A stretch of DNA of 64,000 nucleotides from Planctomycetaceae bacterium (GCA_020426325.1 JAGQQG010000005.1:51857-115856), one strand, 5' to 3'. Positions 8,382 to 19,146 are shown, counted from the first letter of the stretch. The notes: generated from the letters alone by a model not told the origin. Program-made: numbers and translations.

Positions 8382-10799
8382 ATGAAAACACTCTCCATCT
8401 GCCTGCTACTGGTTGTAATTGTTGCGGTCGATGTCTCAGCATCCGCCGCCCCGCCCCGGCCGAACATTCTGCTGATCATGGCCGATGATCTGGGGTTCTC
8501 GGACCTCGGTTGTTATGGCTCGGAAATCGCGACGCCGAACCTTGATTCGCTTGCCGCGAATGGCCTTCAGTTCTCTCAGTTCTACAACACTGCTCGGTGC
8601 TGGCCGACACGGGCGGCTCTCATGACGGGTTACTACGCCCAGCAGATCCGGCGTGACACACTCCCCAATATCCCGTCAGGGGGAGGGAATCGGGGAGTCC
8701 GCCCCGAGTGGGCTGTTCTGGTGCCGCAACTCTTGAAGCAGGTCGGCTACCGCACCTATCACACAGGCAAATGGCACATTGACGGCATGCCGCTCGCGAA
8801 CGGGTTCGACCACTCCTATTACCTCCTTGATCAGGGTCGTTTCTTCAATCCGATCAGACACTGGAAAGATGACGTCCCCCTGTCAGCTGTGGAGAAGGGG
8901 ACGGACTACTATGCAACGACGGCTCTCGCGGACCATGTGATTGAGGTCTTGCAGGATCATGCAGACCAGCACGCGGATGCTCCCTTTTTCCACTATCTCG
9001 CTTTCACTGCACCTCACTTCCCGCTGCATGCGCTGCCGGAGGATCTCGCCGTTTACCAGGACACCTATGCAGAAGGTTGGGAGTCGATCCGAGCGAAGCG
9101 ATGGCAGCGCATTCAACAGGCGGGCCTGTTTGCGGACGGATCTGTCAAACAGCCTTCAGCTGCCGAACGCGACCTGGGACCTCCCTACCATTTCCCCGAG
9201 GCACTAAAAATTCTTGGTGAGGGTGAAGTGAATCGCCCGGTTCCATGGGAACGCCTGACGAACGAACAGCGACGGTTTCAGTCGACCAAGATGGCGATTC
9301 ACGCAGCGATGATCCATCGCATGGACATCGAGATCGGCAGGGTATTCGAACAGATTAGGAAGATGGGACGATGGGATGACACGCTCGTAATCTTCCTCTC
9401 AGACAACGGTGCCAGTGCAGAGATCATGGTTCGGGATGACGGACACGATCCGAGCCTCCCGCCGGGATCTGCAGGGACGTACCTCTGCCTCGGTCCGGGC
9501 TGGTCGACTTCGAGTAACACCCCCTTCCGCCGTCACAAGACGTGGACCCATGAAGGGGGCATCTCGACGCCGTTCCTGGTCTCGTGGCCCAACGGCATCG
9601 AAGCACGCGGTGAGATTCGCCGCAATCCAGAACATGTAATTGATATTGTTCCCACTCTATTGGAACTCGCAGGAGCAGAGACGATGCCCGATGCGCCCCC
9701 CGCACCCGGCAAGAGTCTCGTTCCGGTGTTTGCAGAGGATGGCACGGTCACTCACGACACACTCTGGTGGTATCACGATGGACACAAGGCAATCCGCATG
9801 GGTGACTGGAAAGCAGTCGCTCCGATCGCCGAACCGTGGGAACTCTACAATCTCGCTGACGATCGTATCGAATCGACCGATCTCGCAATCCCCCGCGCCG
9901 ACAAGCTGAAAGAACTTGTTGCGGAATGGGACCGGCATCTGGAGGAGTTTACCGAACTCGCGTCACGCGATCTGCCGCCGGAGGAGCTCCAGAAAGCCCA
10001 GGGCTCACATGATCGCTCCGTGGTTATAAATCAGGCACAGGAAGCCGCCCGACCGAAGCGTCAGCAAGTGCTCCTGGGAGGCGAGTCGTTCATGGTCAAC
10101 GGTCGGCATGCCTTTCTGATAGCCCCCAAAGAGACGTCCACCACCGACGGGCAGAAACCCTGGATCTTCTACGCCCCGACTTTGGCCCCCTATCCTGATC
10201 AGGCCGAGAGCTGGATGCATCAGCAGTTTCTTGACGCAGGCGTCGCTATCGCTGGCGTCGATGTGGGAGAAACCTACGGCAGTCCGCATGCCTTCCCGCA
10301 CTTTGAAGCGCTCTACCAATACATGATCGATCAGGGGTATGCGAAGAAGCCGGCCCTGCTGGGCCGCAGTCGCGGTGGGTTGTGGGTCAGTAGTTGGGCA
10401 CTAGAACATCCCGAGCGAGTTGCCGGCATCGCCGGCATCTATCCGGTGTTTGACTTCATGACCTATCCCGGCGTGAAACGTGCTTCGATCCCCTACGATG
10501 TGACTGAAGACCAACTGCTCTCGCAACAGGAGCGGCTGAATCCCGTCAAGCGCGCGAGCGAACTGGCTGATGCCAAGGTCCCGGTGTTCATCATCCACGG
10601 CACCGACGATAAGGTCGTCCCTATCGAGACAAACTCACTCATGCTCAGGGAGGCATACAAGTCACAGGAAGTCCCTGAACTGATCACGGTGATCGAGGCT
10701 GATGGACAGGGGCACAGCTTCTGGACAGGCTTCTTTCACTGCCAGGAGCTGATTGATTTCCTGATCCACTCAGCTCGCGACGGAGCTAACGTGGAGTGA
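8382..10799 (+). CDS. Sulfatase fused to a C-terminal alpha/beta-hydrolase
   Basis: An 805-residue protein with an N-terminal signal peptide. Residues ~25-540 are a type I sulfatase: NILLIMADDLGFSDLGCYG at the metal site, and the formylglycine motif CWPTR with Cys73 as the residue to be converted, followed by FLSDNGA and the C-terminal strand region. After a linker, residues ~560-800 are a serine hydrolase domain with nucleophile elbow GRSRGG (Ser663), Asp in HGTDDKVVP and His in GQGHSFW. Ordinary sulfatases end near 480-550 residues, so this is a true two-enzyme fusion in one uninterrupted frame. It probably removes sulfate and ester groups from one extracellular or periplasmic substrate, which is inference. 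Confidence 0.85.
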   Translation: MKTLSICLLLVVIVAVDVSASAAPPRPNILLIMADDLGFSDLGCYGSEIATPNLDSLAANGLQFSQFYNTARCWPTRAALMTGYYAQQIRRDTLPNIPSGGGNRGVRPEWAVLVPQLLKQVGYRTYHTGKWHIDGMPLANGFDHSYYLLDQGRFFNPIRHWKDDVPLSAVEKGTDYYATTALADHVIEVLQDHADQHADAPFFHYLAFTAPHFPLHALPEDLAVYQDTYAEGWESIRAKRWQRIQQAGLFADGSVKQPSAAERDLGPPYHFPEALKILGEGEVNRPVPWERLTNEQRRFQSTKMAIHAAMIHRMDIEIGRVFEQIRKMGRWDDTLVIFLSDNGASAEIMVRDDGHDPSLPPGSAGTYLCLGPGWSTSSNTPFRRHKTWTHEGGISTPFLVSWPNGIEARGEIRRNPEHVIDIVPTLLELAGAETMPDAPPAPGKSLVPVFAEDGTVTHDTLWWYHDGHKAIRMGDWKAVAPIAEPWELYNLADDRIESTDLAIPRADKLKELVAEWDRHLEEFTELASRDLPPEELQKAQGSHDRSVVINQAQEAARPKRQQVLLGGESFMVNGRHAFLIAPKETSTTDGQKPWIFYAPTLAPYPDQAESWMHQQFLDAGVAIAGVDVGETYGSPHAFPHFEALYQYMIDQGYAKKPALLGRSRGGLWVSSWALEHPERVAGIAGIYPVFDFMTYPGVKRASIPYDVTEDQLLSQQERLNPVKRASELADAKVPVFIIHGTDDKVVPIETNSLMLREAYKSQEVPELITVIEADGQGHSFWTGFFHCQELIDFLIHSARDGANVE

Positions 10800-10811
10800 G
10801 ACGTTCAGGAC

Positions 10812-12308
10812 TCATCCTCTGCGATAGATCTCGACAACTGGATCGAATTGGACTTCCTCGTCGAGCGGGAAGATGGGTCTCGTGCAGTTCCTGTGTCCCA
10901 GACTCTTGAGATTGGCACTTGTTGAACCCGGTGCGTCGACGTTGATCAACTTCGCACACCAGTTTGCGAACATCTGCGGTTCACAGTGAGGTGATTTGAC
11001 GACGACCAGATCGAAGTGTTTTGGATTCAGTCCGTTGGCGAAGAACCATGAGCGGTCGAACAGGCTGACCGGTCTTGTGCCGACGACGATGGTGAGGTTG
11101 TCGGCCTCCAGGACGGCTGTGTGGCCGGAGTCCCAGCTCCAGCCGAACGATTCACTTTGAAACCGGCCATCGAAGAGCGACCGGACACGTGCCTCAATCT
11201 CCAACGGTTGGAACCGACCCGGATCGAGCGCCCCGCCGACCGGTGTACGGATCGTCGCGCCAATTCCGACCTGCATCGCCTTTGTGACCGCAGCCGGGTC
11301 CACGATGGGAGTCAGTAAATGCCCACGATACCCTTGCCTGACCGCTTCACGCAGAATCGCATTACTGTCCCCCGACGCTCCCGAACTGGTGGCATCTGCG
11401 GCATCCATCATGACCACGGTTCCCGACGTGACCCCGGCTGCCTGACGGACGGCCTCATCGAGACTCGTCAGCGGAACCTGCATCTTCTCGTGATGCTTCC
11501 AGAAGCGGTTTGCCAGCTCCAAGGCGTGTTCACGTGCAGTCGTCTCATCGCCATTCATGACAGCAAAGCTGTTTGTCCGCAGTTCCGGAACATCAGTGAA
11601 GGGGTTCCCCCACATCACCCCTGCCGAGAGCCCCGAGTCACTCGCTTCGATGGCCCGTGCCAGCTGAATGCACTCGGAGATCGCTCCCGTCTTGGTGATC
11701 AACTCATCACCACGGACGAGAGCCGGGATCTTCACGCGTGCGGTCACCGGGCGAACCTGTCCGGAGGCGATCTTCAACAGGAGGCGGGCTGACCGTGCTC
11801 CGGTTTCGAAGAAGTCAACGTGAGGATAGGTGTGATACGACACAATCGCATCACTGTGCTGCAACATCCGATCTGTGAGAACTCCGTGCAGATCGAGTGA
11901 GACGACAATCGGGATCTCCTCACCGAGAATCCGTCGTGCTTCCTGAAGGAGAAATCCTTCCGGGTCGTGCTCGTTCTCCGCCTGCATGGCCCCGTGGAGA
12001 GAGAAGTACGCTGCATCAACTCGCCCGGCGTCTTCCAGCGAGCCTAAGAGATCACCGACGAGCCGATCGAAGCTGTCAGCAGCAAGGACTCCGCCGGAGG
12101 TGTTCGCACTGGCTGCAAACGTCGGCACCAGTTCCACTCCCTCGGCTGCATCGAAGACACTCAGCGCCCCGCCGACTTCTTCCCGGCACTTGTGATGGTA
12201 GTCGATGACGTCTTGACCGCGAGCCGTGCGGAAATCGTCATTCAGACTGGGCACCGGATTGAAGGTTGAGACCTCCTGTTTACACTCCGCGATCGCAATT
12301 CGAGGCAT
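10812..12308 (-). CDS. M81-family metallopeptidase-like protein (MlrC-like)
   Basis: A 498-residue protein starting MPRIAIAECKQEVSTFNP, typical of the M81/MlrC family named for microcystinase C. The zinc-site motifs SLDLHG and YHTYPHVD are intact. The C-terminal half contains the second MlrC domain, with DAADATSSGASGDSNAILRE. Family members occur in operons for unusual amino-acid or sugar-acid catabolism, and peptidase activity is shown for few of them. The start at ATG 12308 is firm because the frame further upstream runs antisense through the MFS gene. It shares a 114-base divergent promoter region with that permease and converges on the sulfatase gene. Confidence 0.85.
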   Translation of the reverse strand: MPRIAIAECKQEVSTFNPVPSLNDDFRTARGQDVIDYHHKCREEVGGALSVFDAAEGVELVPTFAASANTSGGVLAADSFDRLVGDLLGSLEDAGRVDAAYFSLHGAMQAENEHDPEGFLLQEARRILGEEIPIVVSLDLHGVLTDRMLQHSDAIVSYHTYPHVDFFETGARSARLLLKIASGQVRPVTARVKIPALVRGDELITKTGAISECIQLARAIEASDSGLSAGVMWGNPFTDVPELRTNSFAVMNGDETTAREHALELANRFWKHHEKMQVPLTSLDEAVRQAAGVTSGTVVMMDAADATSSGASGDSNAILREAVRQGYRGHLLTPIVDPAAVTKAMQVGIGATIRTPVGGALDPGRFQPLEIEARVRSLFDGRFQSESFGWSWDSGHTAVLEADNLTIVVGTRPVSLFDRSWFFANGLNPKHFDLVVVKSPHCEPQMFANWCAKLINVDAPGSTSANLKSLGHRNCTRPIFPLDEEVQFDPVVEIYRRG

Positions 12309-12422
12309 CTTGATCACCGCGATTCCTGTGGCGGGCTTGTTCTCTGCTACTCCGCATGTCACGATTCCACTCTGCGTGGACACGATTGAAGATCGACATC
12401 CAGGACCCAACGACAACTGCCC

Positions 12423-13739
12423 ATGGCCCTCAGCGACAACCGTACCGAACGCATGAGCATGCTCTGCGCGATGTATGTCGCGCAGGGCCTGCCGTGGGGG
12501 TTCATGCTCAATACGGTCGTCAGTTATATCACAGACACCGACGAATCTATCTCCGCCACGCAGATTGGTCGCCTCACGGCGATGATCCTGTATCCCTGGA
12601 CCTTCAAACTGGCCTGGGCTCCGCTCATCGACAGTGCAACGATTCGTTCGATGGGACGGCGGCGGCCTTGGATCATCGCGGCCCAGCTGATGATGGCGAT
12701 CACGCTGCTTTCGCTGATCGCGATGGGAGACATCACCAAGAATATTGAGCTGCTGGGCTGGATGTTCTTCCTGCACAACTGCTTTGCTTCTCTTCAGGAT
12801 GTTGCAACTGATGCCCTGGCGATCGATATCCTTCCCGCGCAGGAACAGGGACGCGTCAACGGGATGATGTGGGCTTCCAAGCTGTTGGGAAAGGGAGTCG
12901 GCACAGCGGCAGGGGGCTGGATCATCAAGCATTATGGGTTTCCGGAAGCAGTGATGGCTCAGTTTCTCTCGCTGTTCATCATCATGTTCTTCCCCCTGCT
13001 GATGGTCGAGCGGCCCGGCGAACGTCGCTTTCCGTGGAGTGCTGGCCAGGCGTCTTCTGAAGGGGGAGCGACGAGCCTTCGGAGTCCAATGGTTGTATTG
13101 AAAGACCTCCTGCAGGCCTTCTCGCTGCGTTCGACGGCTGTGTATGTGGTCTTCGGTGTGTTTGCCATCATTGGATGGGGCGTGATTGAGGTGCTGACGA
13201 AGCCGCTCTACACCCGCGACTTGGGATGGACGGCTGCCGAGTACGCCTACTGGACGGGGGCAGCCGTCTTTCCGGAACTGGTTGCTGCCCTCCTGGGGGG
13301 ACTGTTCGCCGATCGATTCGGTCGCCGGTTCATCATGATCCTGGGACTGGGCGGCTACGGACTGCTCGCCATTGTGTATGGGGCTTTCCAGAACCTGTGG
13401 ATGGCAGGCTGGTTCTCCGCCGCATTTTTGTTCCTCAACCCGGGTTTCATTGCGATGGGGGCTGTCGGCTACAACTCGATGGGGATGCGACTCTCCTGGA
13501 CCCGCTCTTCGGCAACGATGTTCACGATCTATATGACGCTCTCGAACGTCGGGCATGTCGTCGGCAACGAGATCTACGGACGGCTGCGTGACGGCTGGCA
13601 ACTGTCCTTTCAGCAGACCCTCTATGTCGGCGGGGCCTTTATGCTGGTGCCGCTGGTCCTGCTGTTTCTGGTCTCACCCAGCGAGGTCGATCGAGTGCGT
13701 GCAGAGAACAATCCTGTCCATAGTGAAGATGTGCAATGA
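12423..13739 (+). CDS. MFS transporter (AmpG/PAT-like)
   Basis: A 438-residue membrane protein with about twelve hydrophobic segments and MFS loop motifs such as GRRRPW between helices 2 and 3 and GGLFADRFGRRF in the second half. The N-terminus (YVAQGLPWGFMLNTV) is characteristic of the peptide-acetyl-CoA/AmpG-type branch. Its stop overlaps the start of the enolase-superfamily gene by four bases (ATGA), so the two are translationally coupled; it probably imports the substrate of that enzyme. AmpG-type muropeptide import is an alternative, but the neighbours do not favour it. Confidence 0.8.
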   Translation: MALSDNRTERMSMLCAMYVAQGLPWGFMLNTVVSYITDTDESISATQIGRLTAMILYPWTFKLAWAPLIDSATIRSMGRRRPWIIAAQLMMAITLLSLIAMGDITKNIELLGWMFFLHNCFASLQDVATDALAIDILPAQEQGRVNGMMWASKLLGKGVGTAAGGWIIKHYGFPEAVMAQFLSLFIIMFFPLLMVERPGERRFPWSAGQASSEGGATSLRSPMVVLKDLLQAFSLRSTAVYVVFGVFAIIGWGVIEVLTKPLYTRDLGWTAAEYAYWTGAAVFPELVAALLGGLFADRFGRRFIMILGLGGYGLLAIVYGAFQNLWMAGWFSAAFLFLNPGFIAMGAVGYNSMGMRLSWTRSSATMFTIYMTLSNVGHVVGNEIYGRLRDGWQLSFQQTLYVGGAFMLVPLVLLFLVSPSEVDRVRAENNPVHSEDVQ

Positions 13740-14854
13740 AGATTACCGAAGTTGTCTGTCAGATTCTCCGGGTTCCCAATGTGCAGGCAAAGACGGCCAG
13801 CAGTCAGGATACGGTGCTGGTCCGCATCCGGACCGATAACGGGCTCGAAGGCATCGGCGAGGCAGATTCTTCCCCCGAAGTGGTCAAAGCCATCATCGAT
13901 GCGCCGTTCAGTCACAACATCGCCTGTGGGCTGCGGGAGATTCTGATCGGAGAAAACCCGCTGGAAACCGAGCGGCTGTGGAAGAAGATGTATCGCCGGA
14001 CGATGTACTACGGTCGCACCTCCGTCACGATCACCGCGATGGCCGCGATCGATCTTGCCCTGTGGGACTTGAAAGGCAAACTCTTCAACCAGCCGATCCA
14101 TCGTCTGTTGGGCGGCAAGTATCACAGCACCATTCCCGCTTACGCGTCGATCCTGTTCGGACGGGACGGCTCGGAAACGGCTGAGATCGGCCGAAGCTGG
14201 ATTGAGGCGGGTTACCGGGCGGTGAAGTTCGGCTGGGAACCGATGGGGCAGTCTGAGCAATTGGACATCGAACTGGTCCGTGGAGCACGTGAAGGAGTCG
14301 GAGATGCGACCCTGCTGATTGATGCGGGGTGTGTCTGGGATGCACGGACCGCATTGCGACGGGCCAATCGATTCAGCGACTACGGCATCGAATGGCTGGA
14401 AGAGCCACTTCATGAGGCTGATCTGGAGGGATATGTCTGGCTGCGAGACCGGTCCCCCGTCCCCATTGCCTCGGGCGAGGGTGAATGTGGTCGTGAGGCG
14501 TTTCGTCCCTTCATCGACCGACATGCCCTCGACGTCTATCAGGTCGACCTGTCTCGCAACGGATTCACAGAGGCAGCCTACATTCGTTCACGTGTCGAAG
14601 AGATCGGTGCCCGCCTCTGCAACCATTGCTACACGTCACCCATCACCGTGGCTGCGAGCTTGCACTGGCTGAGCACCTGCCGCGACGCTTTCCTGTTCGA
14701 AGACTGCGTCGAGGATTCCCCACTCCGACATGAACTGACGCTGGAACGCGTTCAAGCGATCAACGGCAACATCACGGTGCCCGACGGCCCCGGCTTGGGA
14801 GTTACGCTGAACGAGCCATTTGTCGCGGAGTACCTGATTGCGGAGTCGAAGTAA
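13736..14854 (+). CDS. Enolase-superfamily dehydratase/racemase (MR subgroup)
   Basis: A 372-residue mandelate racemase/muconate-lactonizing-enzyme family protein with an N-terminal capping domain and a C-terminal barrel. Metal ligands are visible in LLIDAGCVWD, EWLEEPL and SGEGE. A lysine in RAVKFGW and a histidine in LCNHCYTSP are candidate acid/base residues. Members dehydrate sugar acids such as galactonate or rhamnonate or racemise mandelate-like acids; the substrate is not readable here. Translational overlap with the MFS permease suggests an uptake-plus-dehydration unit, and the divergent M81 gene may belong to the same pathway. Confidence 0.85.
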   Translation: MKITEVVCQILRVPNVQAKTASSQDTVLVRIRTDNGLEGIGEADSSPEVVKAIIDAPFSHNIACGLREILIGENPLETERLWKKMYRRTMYYGRTSVTITAMAAIDLALWDLKGKLFNQPIHRLLGGKYHSTIPAYASILFGRDGSETAEIGRSWIEAGYRAVKFGWEPMGQSEQLDIELVRGAREGVGDATLLIDAGCVWDARTALRRANRFSDYGIEWLEEPLHEADLEGYVWLRDRSPVPIASGEGECGREAFRPFIDRHALDVYQVDLSRNGFTEAAYIRSRVEEIGARLCNHCYTSPITVAASLHWLSTCRDAFLFEDCVEDSPLRHELTLERVQAINGNITVPDGPGLGVTLNEPFVAEYLIAESK

Positions 14855-14878
14855 AAACAGGCCCGCATCAGCAGAACG

Positions 14879-16354
14879 TCATGCGAGGATACCTTGAATG
14901 ACGTGGGCTTCGTTGACGCCTGTCAGCCGTTCCTTGAGGCCGTTGCGTGGGTAGAACAGTTTTTCGTAATCCAGCCCCAAAAGATGGAGGATCGTGGCGT
15001 GCCAGTCGGCCACGGTGACCTTGTCATCCGCAGCAGAGAAGCCCAGTTCATCGGTCGAGCCGAACGTCACGCCTCCGTTCACGCCACCGCCCGCCATCCA
15101 GGTGACCATCGCATTCTTGTTGTGATCGCGACCGGCATTCGAGGCGTTCTTGTCAGCCGGCAGTTGTGCGATCGGCAATCTTCCAAACTCGCCGCCCCAA
15201 ACAACCAGCGTGCTCTCCAAAAGGCCGCGTGACTTCAGGTCCTTTAGTAACCCCGCGATGGGTTTGTCTGTGCGATCACAGGCTGACTTGAGCCCGGTCT
15301 CCAGACCCGTGTGGTTGTCCCAGATCTGGAAATCGATGAATAGCTGGATGAAGCGAACTCCCCGTTCAACAAGACGCCGTGCATACAGGCAGCGACGTCC
15401 ATAGGAATCCGTCGGCTCGGTTCCGATCCCGTACATATCGAGTGTGGACTGGGTCTCCGACGACAGGTCGAGGGCGTCCGACGTCGACAGCTGCATGCGG
15501 GCTGCGAGTTCATAACTTGCAATCCGTGCATCCAAGTCCGGCTGATGGGGGCGTCGGTCTCGATGCAGGCGGTTGAGTTTCGTGTAGAGTTCACGTTCGA
15601 GCGAGGTGACGGCATCCGGTTCGTCAAAGTCACGTGCGAGGTTGAGAACGGGAGTGCCCGTCGAGCGGAACCGCGTCCCCTGAAACACGGGCGGGAGGTA
15701 GCCCGCCTGCCAGCTTTGCGTGTGATTGACCGGCAATCCCTTCGGATCATCAAGCACGACATACGCAGGCAGATTCTGGTTCTCGGTGCCGAGGCCGTAG
15801 GTCACCCATGCTCCGAAGGCGGGCAAGCCCGGCATCTCCTGTCCGCTATGAATTTTGAACAAAGCTGGCTCGTGCGTGAGGTTGGTTGTCTGCATCGAGC
15901 GGATCAGCGCGAGGTCATCGACGCACCGGGCTATGTGAGGCAGGGCTTCGGAGACCCACATGCCGCATTCGCCATGCTGAGCGAACTTGAACCAGCTGCG
16001 TGTCAATGCCCCGGCTGCGGCCGGGCTTTCAACCTCGCCGGCGATGTTGCCGAACCAGGATTTGCCGTGATTCTTCTCCAGTTCTTCCTTGGGATCAAAC
16101 AGGTCCATCTGGCTCGGCCCGCCGTTCATGAACAGCTGAATAATCGACCGGGCCCGAGGCTCATGATGGGTCTGTCGTGGTCGCAGGTCGGATGGAATTT
16201 GCATCGAAGAGGAATCAGCTTTTTCAGACAGATCGCTACCAAAAACATCCTCCGACAGCAGCGATGCCAGCGCGGCCCCCTGTACGCCTCGCCCCACGTG
16301 CTGGAAGAAGCTGCGACGTGTCACATCGGAGTCAACAGTTTGTGGGTGTGACAT
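14879..16354 (-). CDS. DUF1501 protein, Tat-exported
   Basis: A 491-residue DUF1501 protein. The N-terminus has a twin-arginine motif, TRRSFFQHVGRG, for Tat export, and the body contains QLFMNGGPSQMDLFDPK and VWGGEFGR, hallmarks of this sulfatase-like (alkaline phosphatase fold) family abundant in planctomycetes. Its ATG lies 5 bases after the stop of the PSD1 cytochrome gene, the usual paired arrangement in this phylum. Function is unknown; the pair is thought to act in the periplasm. Confidence in family is high. Confidence 0.9.
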   Translation of the reverse strand: MSHPQTVDSDVTRRSFFQHVGRGVQGAALASLLSEDVFGSDLSEKADSSSMQIPSDLRPRQTHHEPRARSIIQLFMNGGPSQMDLFDPKEELEKNHGKSWFGNIAGEVESPAAAGALTRSWFKFAQHGECGMWVSEALPHIARCVDDLALIRSMQTTNLTHEPALFKIHSGQEMPGLPAFGAWVTYGLGTENQNLPAYVVLDDPKGLPVNHTQSWQAGYLPPVFQGTRFRSTGTPVLNLARDFDEPDAVTSLERELYTKLNRLHRDRRPHQPDLDARIASYELAARMQLSTSDALDLSSETQSTLDMYGIGTEPTDSYGRRCLYARRLVERGVRFIQLFIDFQIWDNHTGLETGLKSACDRTDKPIAGLLKDLKSRGLLESTLVVWGGEFGRLPIAQLPADKNASNAGRDHNKNAMVTWMAGGGVNGGVTFGSTDELGFSAADDKVTVADWHATILHLLGLDYEKLFYPRNGLKERLTGVNEAHVIQGILA

Positions 16355-16359
16355 GGCTG

Positions 16360-19146
16360 TCAGTCGATGTACAGGAATGAATCCGAGTTCATGAACGCGT
16401 GACAGACGTTCCCCAACGCACTGCGATGAGCCTGCTGAGCCAAAAGATCGGGTGTGAGCGACGGGTCATCTGCGGAGAGACGCGACTGCCATTCCGCCTC
16501 AAACTGTCGAAGCGAATCCCTCACAACCGGCAAGTCAGGAGAAGAAAGGTTGCCGGTGGTCATGGCGATCAACTGTTCCAGTTGCTTCTGTTCATCATCC
16601 GGCCATTGGGCGATCAATCGGTCAGAGAGCGACAGGCTCAATTCATGAATCATCGCGTTGTTCATCAGGTGAAGGGCCTGTGGGGCGACGGTCGATGATC
16701 GACGATCGACACAGTTGGGACTCATCCGTGGGCGGTCAAACTCGTCGAGAATCGTCAGCCGCTGAGTGCGACGTTTCTGCACATAAATGCTGCGCCGCCA
16801 ACCGGCCGGACCGGAAACTGAAGTCACCAACCCGTCGCCGCGTGCCTCAACGCCATCGGCCGGACCGCAAGGGGTCAGGTCGAGACGTCCTGCGACAGCG
16901 AGCAGCGAATCCCGCAGTGCCTCCGCCTCCAGTCGACGCAGGGGCATCCGGGACAGGAGTTGATTCTCCGGGTCGAGCCGCAACTGCTCAGAAGTGACGA
17001 CGGACGATTGCCGGTACGTCGCAGAAGTCATGATCAAGCGATGCAGCTGCTTGATGCTCCATCCGTTCTCAACGAACTCCACGGACAGCCAGTCGAGAAG
17101 TTCCGGATGCGTGGGCCGAGCCCCCGCTCGGCCGAAGTCATCGAGTGTCTCGACAATACCCCGCCCGAAGTGGTGCCTCCAGATGCGATTGACGATCACT
17201 CGTGAGGTCAGCGGATGGTTCGGCAGCGTAAGCCAGCGTGCGAGGGCAAGTCGATAGCCCGTCTTCGTTGATCCCGGCCACGGGGGCTCCGGTTGGAAAG
17301 GTTCGAGTCCTGTCGACAAGAGTGACGGCACTCCCGGTCCCATCAATCTCCCCGGCTGAAGGTAATCGCCCCTTCGCAGCAAGTACGTCGGCGATGGCTC
17401 GCCACGGTCCCACAGGGCACGAACAAGCGGTTCCGGCTGGCGTTTGGACTTCGCAGCCTCAATCTCCTGCTCTACCTGTTTCGTGAGTTCCTCATCGTCC
17501 TTGCACGAATCGAGCTTAGCCTGAAGACCTTCGATCTCAGTGGCGACTGCCTGTTCGTGGGCCTCCCAGGCTTTTCGTTCATCGGTTGACACATAGGGCA
17601 GATACCGGTGACCGCCGGTCACGTTGCCGTTGCCTCCGGCTGTCGGTTTGAGCCAGTCGTGCTCGTCCATCGCGGGTTTGAGCAGAGCCGTCAGCCGGTA
17701 GTAGTCCCGCTGCGGAATCGGATCGAACTTGTGCGAATGACACCGGGCACAACGCATCGTCAGTCCCATGACCGACGATGTGAGGATGCGAATCTGATCG
17801 TCGATCACGTCCAGTCGATCAGGCACAAAGCCCGTAATGCCCGCAAACGTCCCGTCAGCCGACATCCGCAGAAACCCGGTCGCAATCAGATTGTCAGCAA
17901 GCTCCGGAGTGATAGTCTCGACATGCTCGTAGTCAGCCAGTTCGTCGCCCGCGATCTGTTCCGTCAGGAAGACATCATACGGCTTGTCAACATTGAACGA
18001 ACGGATCACATAGTCACGATAACGGTAGGCGAAGGGGCGAACCGGGTCGCTGTGCTGGACTCCCTCGGAGTCCGCATACCCGGCGAGGTCGAGCCAATAT
18101 TGCCCCCAGCGTTCCCCGTAATGGGGAGACGCCAGCAAGCGGTCGATCAATCTCTCATAGGCATCGGCACGAGTGTCCGACACAAACCTGCGAACGTCCT
18201 CCGGGCGTGGTGGAAGTCCTAACAGGTCGAAGTGTGCCCGCCGCATCAAAACTTCTCGCTCTGCATCCGGAACTAGTCCCAGTCCAACTTCCTCCAGGCG
18301 ATGCAGGACGAACGCGTCGATAGGATTTCCGACATTCTGCACTGGACTGACTGAGGGTACAGTCGATCGCACGGGCGATTTCAGCGACCAGAAATCACGA
18401 TCCTCCTCGCTGACCAATGGGTCCCGCTCATCGATCGCCAAATCAGGAGCAACGTCAATCTCGCGTGCACCTTCCGAGATCCAGCGGGTCAGGACTTCCA
18501 GTTCCTGTGGCTCAACCGGTTTGACGCTGTGGCTGGCCAGTTTGTCTCGCGGCGGCATTTCCTCGGACTGAATGCGTTTGATCAGCAGGCTCTCACTCGG
18601 ATCGCCCGGTACCATCGCGGGACCTGACTTTCCCCCTTTGAGCATCGCAGCTTTCGTCCGCAGATCGAGCCCCGCCTCCTGCGTTTGTCGCCCGTGACAG
18701 GTCGCACACCTCAAGAGCAGAATCGGAATGACATCGTGCTGATTGAGGACCTCTTCGTTATTCGGAGTGTCCGCGTCAAACTTGACCCCCTGCTCGATCC
18801 AGATCCGGATCAGATCAATTTCTTCTGGGGTCAATGGATCCCCCTCCGGAGGCATCTCGCCGTCGGTCAGGACCTCCAGCAAACGGCTGTCATCCGGTGC
18901 CCCCGACTTGAAGATGTCACCCCCTTCGCTGCCCCGCCGAATGCCCGCAGCATCCGCAAGATTCAACTCAGCCTTCTGAGTTGCCTCACCATGACACCGA
19001 ACGCACTTTCCCTGCAGGATCGGCCTGATGTGAACCGAATAACGAACCGACTCCTCCGCCCCAGCCGAACAAGCAACGAGACAACTGAGCACGAATGCAA
19101 TTCGCCCAGAAAGTCCAAAGGATTGGAGAAGAAGTCGACATCCCAT
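16360..19146 (-). CDS. PSD1/DUF1549-DUF1553 cytochrome-domain protein
   Basis: A 928-residue secreted protein. After a signal peptide come two planctomycete cytochrome-c-like domains with heme motifs CVRCH (near residue 48) and CATCH (near 147). Next is DUF1549 with a further CARCH motif (near 470), then a DUF1553 region ending with [11 protein letters not shown]. This PSCyt1-PSCyt2-PSD1 architecture is a planctomycete/verrucomicrobial signature. Having two tandem PSCyt1 domains instead of one is a common variant. It sits upstream of and nearly abuts the DUF1501 gene, so they form an operon. Heme attachment and redox or glycan-binding roles are suggested for the family but unproven. ATG 19146 is chosen; GTG 19152 is possible. 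Confidence 0.9.
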   Translation of the reverse strand: MGCRLLLQSFGLSGRIAFVLSCLVACSAGAEESVRYSVHIRPILQGKCVRCHGEATQKAELNLADAAGIRRGSEGGDIFKSGAPDDSRLLEVLTDGEMPPEGDPLTPEEIDLIRIWIEQGVKFDADTPNNEEVLNQHDVIPILLLRCATCHGRQTQEAGLDLRTKAAMLKGGKSGPAMVPGDPSESLLIKRIQSEEMPPRDKLASHSVKPVEPQELEVLTRWISEGAREIDVAPDLAIDERDPLVSEEDRDFWSLKSPVRSTVPSVSPVQNVGNPIDAFVLHRLEEVGLGLVPDAEREVLMRRAHFDLLGLPPRPEDVRRFVSDTRADAYERLIDRLLASPHYGERWGQYWLDLAGYADSEGVQHSDPVRPFAYRYRDYVIRSFNVDKPYDVFLTEQIAGDELADYEHVETITPELADNLIATGFLRMSADGTFAGITGFVPDRLDVIDDQIRILTSSVMGLTMRCARCHSHKFDPIPQRDYYRLTALLKPAMDEHDWLKPTAGGNGNVTGGHRYLPYVSTDERKAWEAHEQAVATEIEGLQAKLDSCKDDEELTKQVEQEIEAAKSKRQPEPLVRALWDRGEPSPTYLLRRGDYLQPGRLMGPGVPSLLSTGLEPFQPEPPWPGSTKTGYRLALARWLTLPNHPLTSRVIVNRIWRHHFGRGIVETLDDFGRAGARPTHPELLDWLSVEFVENGWSIKQLHRLIMTSATYRQSSVVTSEQLRLDPENQLLSRMPLRRLEAEALRDSLLAVAGRLDLTPCGPADGVEARGDGLVTSVSGPAGWRRSIYVQKRRTQRLTILDEFDRPRMSPNCVDRRSSTVAPQALHLMNNAMIHELSLSLSDRLIAQWPDDEQKQLEQLIAMTTGNLSSPDLPVVRDSLRQFEAEWQSRLSADDPSLTPDLLAQQAHRSALGNVCHAFMNSDSFLYID

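Noticed and set aside
12309..13601. Upstream extension of the M81 frame
   Set aside because: It runs antisense through the MFS gene; the M81 family starts at MPRIAIAE (12308).
17301..17312. GGTTCGAGTCC, resembling a tRNA T-arm
   Set aside because: It lies inside the PSD1 coding sequence and no cloverleaf can be formed around it.
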